From Telopea speciosissima (Eukaryota; Streptophyta; Magnoliopsida; Proteales; Proteaceae), in assembly GCF_018873765.1 (NCBI RefSeq), contig NC_057920.1, forward strand, positions 15,637,307 to 15,701,306: a DNA stretch of 64,000 bases, written 5' to 3'. Under the pieces are notes generated by a model. It did no database searches. It saw only the letters and a program-made list of their open reading frames with translations, and had not been told where the DNA came from. The position numbers and the translations under genes were made by a program. This document shows, one piece after another, positions 60,601 to 64,000 of this stretch. Position 1 is the first letter of the stretch; every line of letters starts with the position of its first letter.

Positions 60601-61520
60601 CAACATTGGCAGCGAAGAACAAAACTAAGACACCTTCCCTTAAAGAAGCTACCAAATTACAAAATCTCTCCATCTATTCCACATACAAAAGGTTTTAATC
60701 CCTTCTAAATTTAGGAAGAACCAAACACCAACTCGACACTATCCACATTGCCTTTGAAGCTATCTTCTCTATTGCTTCCTCCTTTGCCACAAAAGAACGT
60801 GCATTCCTCTCCTCAGAACCCTAGTTTTTAGAGAATTTTGATGGCACTTCTGTGATTGTTTGTACAACTGAATAAAGAAGGGGCGGAGAGAAGAGGCAGC
60901 TACTCCAACCACTTCAAACATAAAACTTCCCTTCTGTGCCTAAACAACTGTACAACAGAACTTCAAGTGGGGAAGAGCAGGGGAGCTTTCCCATCTATGC
61001 AGACAAAAGGGAATCAAGTTTACATACCTTTCTTGAGAGGGGGGGGGGGGTTGTTGATACAACTCTCTGAAAATTAAACACACTTGTTTTATCAAGAAAC
61101 AAGCAAGTTTTAGCCTTGGCGATTTGGCAGTGGATTTAGAAGTGCTTTGATAGGTGGAAATAACTCCTCCATTAGACCCTTTCTGGATAAGTAAAATGCT
61201 AATTGATTATTTTCTCAGAACATACATGTGAAAGAAAATGTGTCCTCTACAAACCCAATTGAAGGCCATTAACCGAGAAACAGCTCCTAACTAGTATCTA
61301 ATTACCTTGAGTCATTCCTTTATTTCATTTGATAAATACTTTGATTTTTTTTTTTTTTACTTTACTTGAATTCATAGTTTGGCTGATTCTTATAACTTTA
61401 CTTTTTTATATAAAGTTCTTATGTTATTTCTGGTCATGGTATCAGAAAACGGCATGGCTTGGGATCTTTTATATGTGTATACCAACTGGAATTGCCATTG
61501 GCTATGTTTATGGAGGAGTG
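33535..61520 (+). CDS. Spinster-like MFS transporter (sphingolipid-transporter homolog), 3' end outside window
   Basis: Six exons: 33535-33671, 51465-51596, 52363-52464, 56678-56782, 56955-57030, 61446-61520, all GT-AG with matching phases, encoding the first 209 residues. A hydrophilic N-terminus of 46 residues is followed by helix 1 with LNYVDRGAIASNGVNG, then NFEDGILSSAFMVGLLIASP (helix 2), GVGLSVWTFATAGCG (helix 3), and RMLVGVGEASFISLAAPFID, the RxxxGxGEA family signature. KTAWLGIFYMCIPTGIAIGY starts helix 5. Animal Spinster proteins move sphingosine-1-phosphate and lysophospholipids across late endosomal/lysosomal membranes; the plant substrates are inferred only from homology. The ATG at 33535 is the first in frame and is joined to exon 2 across a 17.8-kb intron; that join is the least certain point. 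The second half of the transporter must lie right of 64000. Confidence 0.92.
35268..37122 (-). mobile_element. Solo LTR (TGATG...CATTA family), interrupted by another solo LTR
   Basis: The + strand left end TAATGTAGTCC and right end CTGCATCA are the reversed family ends. Flanks AACAA (35263-35267) and AACAG (37123-37127) fit a 5-bp duplication with one change. The element is split by a 714-bp solo LTR at 35290-36003. Without it, it is about 1.1 kb and matches the reverse complement of 39403-40848. Confidence 0.85.
35290..36003. mobile_element. GC-rich solo LTR, target-site duplication GGTAG
   Basis: Starts TGTTGCGTG and ends GCCTCATCA, with GGTAG at 35285-35289 and again at 36004-36008. It is much more GC-rich than its surroundings (many GGTCGGCC words), so a different family from its host LTR. 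Orientation is inferred only from the TG...CA ends. Confidence 0.88.
37660..37862 (+). repeat. Truncated word-type repeat end (GGTTTCGACC version)
   Basis: GGTTTCGACCAGCC, GTCGAAACC and CCTATTTTTGACATTTTGAA match the left end at about 2900-3060. It is cut off at about 37862, where LINE sequence begins. Confidence 0.55.
37863..39395 (-). mobile_element. LINE A, interrupted by LINE B
   Basis: The 3' tail (CAA repeats, then CTCAGCCTTATCCCAACTTA) is at 37863-37890 on the + strand, so the element reads leftward. The - strand shows VAKEVLGESKGKCHS and IREIWWWDDEVQAAIKTKK at about 38110-37995, and after the inserted LINE, NCPKVRWYNLKGECLKSFTN and KWDLEGETNLTWNEM at about 39330-39200. These are consecutive parts of a plant LINE ORF2. 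Frameshifts make it inactive. Confidence 0.8.
38122..39200 (-). mobile_element. LINE B 3' end (zinc-binding RT C-terminal domain)
   Basis: A T run at about 38123-38134 is the poly(A) tail of a minus-strand LINE. Upstream the - strand encodes the RT-associated zinc-binding domain: LWFKHHIPRHYFTAW, CLPTQAFLRTRQI, PTCCLC, then EDSNHLFFGCPISAAIWKDI. Frame changes and stops occur. It is 5'-truncated and inserted in LINE A. Confidence 0.85.
39403..40848 (+). mobile_element. Solo LTR (TGATG...CATTA family), target-site duplication CTGGG
   Basis: 1446 bp from TGATGCAG to TACATTA with perfect CTGGG on both sides (39398-39402 and 40849-40853). It matches 35268-37122 in reverse over most of its length, and the full Gypsy element's LTR at 62198. 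Confidence 0.9.
40980..41640 (+). repeat. Word-type repeat element, GTTTCG version with shared core
   Basis: The core at about 41040-41400 is the third copy of the sequence at 3150-3570 and 4660-5070. The right end uses words GGTTTCG, GAAACCC and CGAAAC and closes at GTTCTTGAACCATG (about 41615-41630). Confidence 0.55.
42569..43853 (+). mobile_element. LTR copy (TGATG...CATTA family)
   Basis: Starts TGATGCAGC and ends GGACTACATTA, with a GAA repeat near its left end like the LTR at 62198. The flanks ATAGG and ATACC match at three of five bases, so the target-site duplication is doubtful. No primer-binding site follows, so it is probably a solo LTR or a rearranged copy. Confidence 0.7.
44077..46774 (+). 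mobile_element. Copia element with both LTRs, internally deleted
   Basis: LTRs 44077-44268 (192 bp) and 46582-46774, both TGTTGG...TTAACA, with CCTAG duplicated at 44072-44076 and 46775-46779. The primer-binding site TGGTATCAAAGC begins at 44269, and a polypurine tract AGGGGGAG precedes the second LTR. Inside, a gag start (from about 44994) runs directly into mid-reverse transcriptase (about 45225), so the rest of gag, protease, integrase and the RT start are missing. RT and RNase H remain but contain stops, and the RT YVDD motif reads YVGD. I count roughly a dozen LTR substitutions. Non-functional. Confidence 0.93.
45225..46560 (+). pseudogene. Copia reverse transcriptase/RNase H remnant
   Basis: Readable landmarks: GVDYQETFAPVAKLNTIRVL, LQQLDVKNAFLHGELEEEVY, ALYGLKQSPRAW, VYVGDIVVTGN (catalytic Asp of YVDD replaced by Gly), YLSHTRPDIAIAVSLVSQFM, AYTDADW and VARSSAEAEFRAMA, then RTKHVEVDRHFIMEKLEAG and DVFTKGLSG. 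In-frame stops are present at about 45593, 45755, 46297 and 46381. Confidence 0.92.
47040..48010 (-). repeat. Unresolved LTR-like repeat, related to 1143-1560
   Basis: Shares an ordered set of blocks with the region 1143-1560: a CAAAACCC/AAACCCCG...TTTGGGTT start, then GCTGTAAT(C/A)AA, AATCTTAA(A/G)GGG and GACAAACTTGGAAG. Boundaries and orientation are uncertain; no coding domain was identified. Confidence 0.4.
48144..49165. repeat. Word-type repeat element, TTTCGG/GAAATTTTGG version
   Basis: The left end uses AAATTTTGGTCGAGAC and ATTTCGGTGG words, the right end CGAAATGGG, GGCCGAAAC and GATCTCGAACCATGG. The middle (about 48240-48460) matches that of 54190-55265 (GTTTGGTTTCGTAC, then GTAGTGTATG-type sequence). 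Confidence 0.55.
51145..51306 (+). mobile_element. Au-type SINE
   Basis: A tRNA-related head with A box GGTGCAACGGTAAGGTGC and B box GGTTCAAGTCTGG, followed by the Au signature GACCCTCCCCAGACCCCGCA and GGAGCCTCGTGCACTGAGTA, ending in a T run. About 160 bp, complete, in the same orientation as the host gene and only 158 bp before exon 2. Confidence 0.9.
51465..52464 (+). CDS. Spinster-like gene exons 2 and 3
   Basis: Exon 2 (51465-51596) encodes LLAIFCVINMLNYVDRGAIA and the extracytoplasmic loop with RTCTDSGICTSG, whose paired cysteines are typical of plant Spinster homologs. Exon 3 (52363-52464) encodes GDFNLNNFEDGILSSAF and helix 2 to SLAK. Phase is AG|G, CA|G and AG|C at the successive junctions. 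The intervening intron (51597-52362) contains a 52-bp tandem duplication (52009-52060 and 52066-52117). Confidence 0.95.
53275..53790 (-). pseudogene. TOC75 fragment (chloroplast outer-envelope channel), frameshifted
   Basis: On the - strand: a Gly/Asp-rich stretch, then CINVGL, KPVEMDPNMNDKEKLEN, QEKDYKRRMERARP, and in shifted frames LREKGKVNARLQKRIQDQVQ, a stop in place of Trp, YHDKGYACA, VNFSNLNTREI, and EGDISQLITQFQDKLGNVCE. This order matches the N-terminal POTRA region of TOC75, the protein-import pore. At least two frameshifts and one stop make it dead. The sequence stops at about 53281 next to GTAACG, where a splice donor would be, which suggests a genomic rather than processed copy. 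Confidence 0.85.
54030..54159. repeat. Short tandem duplication, 89-bp period
   Basis: A 41-bp block (GTGAGAGACGGACGAGATGG and following bases) at 54030-54070 recurs perfectly at 54119-54159, with variable GGTTGAAGGAGG repeats between. Confidence 0.85.
54190..55265. repeat. Word-type repeat element, TTTCGG version (second copy)
   Basis: The left end has ATTTCGGTTTCGACAG, the right end repeats CGAAATTT, GAAACCGAG and TCTCGGTG(A/G)TTT words, closing at TTCGAATTATGG. The middle (54290-54560) matches 48240-48560. Confidence 0.55.
56678..57030 (+). CDS. Spinster-like gene exons 4 and 5
   Basis: Exon 4 (56678-56782) encodes HNPFRLIGVGLSVWTFATAG and continues to SITIFRM; exon 5 (56955-57030) encodes LVGVGEASFISLAAPFIDDN and APAAQ. 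Together they give helices 3-4 and the GxGEA signature of the Spinster group. The 172-bp intron between them is the only short one in this gene. Confidence 0.95.
57031..61445 (+). other. Spinster-like gene intron 5, 4.4 kb
   Basis: Exons 5 and 6 are directly adjacent in the family (AAQ|KTAWL), so no exon is missing. Contents: LTR-like unresolved repeats around 57760-58610, a 168-bp tandem duplication (59758-60060), a 37-bp tandem duplication (60245-60318), and a G run at about 61039-61050. Confidence 0.7.
59758..60060 (+). repeat. 168-bp tandem duplication
   Basis: GGTGTGTATTGGAGCTACTA at 59758 recurs at 59926, and both units run through TCAACATCCTCATCGCAGCT and TACCGCCCAAC. The copies differ by scattered substitutions and one small indel. 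Confidence 0.85.
61446..61520 (+). CDS. Spinster-like gene exon 6
   Basis: Encodes KTAWLGIFYMCIPTGIAIGY and VYGGV, part of helix 5, in phase 0 on both sides. The donor GTAAGC follows. The next segment of the family (a G..LGWR.AFW-type stretch) is not present up to 64000, so exon 7 lies beyond the window. Confidence 0.93.
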
Positions 61521-62197
61521 GTAAGCTTAAGTTCTTGACCCTTCAAAGTTCCTTAGGGTTTTTTTTTTATTTTTAAAATTTAAATATCTCGTCTTCAGTA
61601 ATTGGTCCAATATGGATTCCTTATAGTATTCTTAATGGTGGAAAGTATTTTTTATCCCCTTTTTCTTCGATATGTAATCTGTCAAATGAAGAAAATTGTA
61701 GTTTCCCTGCTAATGGGCATATTAAGGAGTTCTTTTGATTCTATACAGATTTTAATATTTGTTGATTCTGGTATGGCACAAGTAGGGATGTAACTATGTA
61801 AGCCTAATCTCTACACTCTACTTGGATGGGTTACATGAATCCCATTTTGCCATTCCACTGGTTAAAAGAAAAAAGATGATGAAAAGAAGTGCTTTTAATT
61901 GCTCAAACTAAACCCCATGTTATGATCCCATCCCATTTGTTTATGGAGTTTACAAATGTAAAGCCTTTAATAATCTCATCCCATTTCTTTTTGAATCCAA
62001 TGAATGCAAACCTGAACATCCATTGAAACAAAGAATAAAATATGCTCTATTTCAAGACTCTTTACTTTCCCCCATCAGTTTATTTAATGAAGAACGTTTG
62101 CTCCGTAGAGACGTGAGCATTTCCTCTTTATATCGTCTCCAGCATATGATAAACAAAGTCTTCTCCTCAAGATTCTCCGACTTGGGCCTAGGGGAGG
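61521..62197 (+). other. Spinster-like gene intron 6 (start)
   Basis: Ordinary AT-rich intron sequence between exon 6 and the Gypsy LTR. No exon seen. Confidence 0.6.
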
Positions 62198-64000
62198 TGA
62201 TGCAGCACCAAGTGCCCACACCCGAAGGAAGAAGAAGAAGAAACAACCCTAAAATTGAGGCTTAGTTTGGGAGCTGTAGCTTAGGTTGACATTTTAGTAT
62301 TTTCCATACTTAGTTTTTATTTCAGCTTATTTGTAAATTTAAATTGAACCAGTTCAAACGATGGTTCAATTTAAGTGATTTAACTAAGTCTTTTATTTTA
62401 AGTTGTTAGGGACAATTAGGTCTTTTCTTATTTTTAAGTTTTAAGTTGTTTTATTAGGTTCCCACCCCTCCACGATTTAGTGAGGGAGTGTTTTGCTTAG
62501 ATTAGGATTTGGCTATTGGCCTCTATTATAAAATTAAATTTCGTGGGAGGCTCCCCCACAGTTGAATGAATTTTTTTTTAAAAAATAACAAACTTTGTGC
62601 TGCCGCCATTGTTGCTGCTGCTGCTGCTGCTCCTTGTGAGTGTTGCATCCTTGTGGCTCTATCAAGGTGGAAAGGGTAGGTGGATCTCCTACGACTCCTT
62701 GCGCCGTGATGGCCGGGAGGATCCCTAAGTTTTGAAGGTGGTTCTATCCTTCTAAGTTCTCTGCTGCTGCCAGTGAAGGGATTAGTATTCCAGTAAGTTG
62801 TTTACAAGTTTCTGCAACTACACTTCTTCTTCTAATCCTCCAACCTAAACCTTCTTCATCCCCATCGATTCCCATAAACCCTAGGTCATCTAAGCTTCAT
62901 CCAAACTTCATCCAACCTTCATCCAGTATATAAATTCAACCAAATTCAGACCACAGCTCCCTCATACCATCTCTTATTCTCGACCTAGCCCACAGCCCCA
63001 TCTGTCCATTAAAACCCTAGCTCCCATTAACCTCCATTAAAGCCCCACAAACCCTAAAATTTCCACAGCCTAATCTAGCCATCAGAACCAGCCCAAACTT
63101 GGTTCGAACCTCCCTCCCACTGTTCCGTACACTCAATCCAAAGCCCTACCCCAATATCCCATCCCAAACCCTAATTTCATTCCCTTTTCTATTTCCCAAA
63201 ACTCGAAACCCTAGCCCTAAATTTTCTGAAATTTAAAATCTTACTCTAACCTAATCAAACCTAGCTCATTAAACTACTCAAAATCTGCCTATTTTATCAT
63301 ATAAACCACATTCTCATTATCCTACCCTACCCGTCGAAATTGACCTAAAACCGTAATTTTGCCCATTCGAACCAGCAGCCCCTTTTAAATCCTGTTGCTT
63401 GGCCTCTAGTAGGGATCCTTCTCCTATCTAGAGCTACATTAAGTGGTATTAGAGACATGGATCAGCATGGCAATTCAGTATTGAATCCACCAACCGATCC
63501 TATGGCTGCAATGTTAGAACTGTTTCAGAAGCTTGCTGCTGAACAAAGGGCTGCAACTGAAGCCTAGAAGGCTACAGCTGGATGCAATCATGGCTAGATT
63601 GCAACTATTGGAAGAACAGAGAGTCACCCCTGTCAGTGACAACAACGTACCCATAGATGAAGATAGGTACCAGTTCAATTCGGTGGTACAGAGACTACCT
63701 GACAGAGATGAGGATTCCAGAGATGGTTATAAGGCTCATAGAGATGGATCCAGAGATGACAGAGACCATTACAGAGATCGTCGGGACTGAACCAGAGGTA
63801 CCCGTGAGCCTTCCAGGGAATACAGAGATCGAAACAGAGGCTACAGAGAGAGATAGAGAAGATCGGGAGAGACATAGAGGTCGCCAACCTACTTTTGAGG
63901 AGTACATGAGATCCTACTTCACTGGAGACCAAGGTCTTAATCGGCTCCACACTGACAATCAGAAGGTGAAGCTTGAACTGAAAGAATTTGATTGTGATCA
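62198..64000 (+). mobile_element. Ty3/Gypsy-type element, 5' LTR and gag start (3' end outside window)
   Basis: The LTR is 62198-63441 (TGATGCAGC...TACATTA). A primer-binding site TGGTATTAGAGAC follows two bases later (63444). An ATG at 63457 opens a gag-like frame (MDQHGNSVLNPPTDPMAAML), interrupted by TAG at about 63565. Later frames show arginine/aspartate-rich repeats (DGYKAHRDGSRDDRDHYRDR) and KVKLELKEFDCD, the usual Gypsy gag capsid start. It lies in intron 6 in the gene's orientation. This is the reference member for the solo LTR family in the window. Confidence 0.8.

Overview
This is a nuclear genome segment from a flowering plant. The evidence is spliced GT-AG genes with plant-type proteins, nested LTR retrotransposons, LINEs, Mutator-type DNA elements, an Au-type SINE and a plastid DNA insertion. 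The gene families suggest a dicot or early-diverging angiosperm with large, transposon-filled introns; I cannot name the species from sequence alone. All three intact genes lie on the + strand.

Region 1 (1-18017) is most of a SAC3/GANP-family gene, best matched to plant SAC3B, the TREX-2 mRNA-export scaffold. Its first exons lie left of the window. Fifteen exons can be placed with consistent reading phase. The N-terminal part contains a 231-nt exon present three times in tandem and a decayed copy of another exon. Its larger introns hold solo LTRs, an inverted-repeat element, a plastid 16S rRNA fragment, a Copia fragment, a MITE and a LINE split by a solo LTR.

Region 2 (19552-20553) is an intronless gene for a plant multi-pass membrane protein. 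Region 3 (20554-33534) is intergenic. It holds gene fragments (including a CYP78A-like P450 remnant), a segmental duplication, a degenerate tandem array and two Mutator-type elements, one of which encloses a Copia RNase H fragment.

Region 4 (33535 to beyond 64000) is a Spinster-type MFS transporter gene. Exon 1 is separated from exon 2 by a 17.8 kb intron packed with nested elements: four LTR copies of one family or nested in it, two LINEs, a complete but internally deleted Copia element with matching target-site duplications, and a SINE. Six exons are placed; the remaining ones lie to the right, after a Ty3/Gypsy element that begins at 62198. Intron 3 carries a frameshifted TOC75 fragment on the - strand.

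The three genes have unrelated jobs (mRNA export, membrane protein of unknown role, lipid-type transport) and show no operon-like linkage. I found no clearly novel enzymatic system. The most unusual items are the SAC3B exon triplication, a repeat family whose ends are built of repeated short words that differ between copies, the Copia-bearing Mutator-type element, and the layered insertions whose target-site duplications can be read directly.
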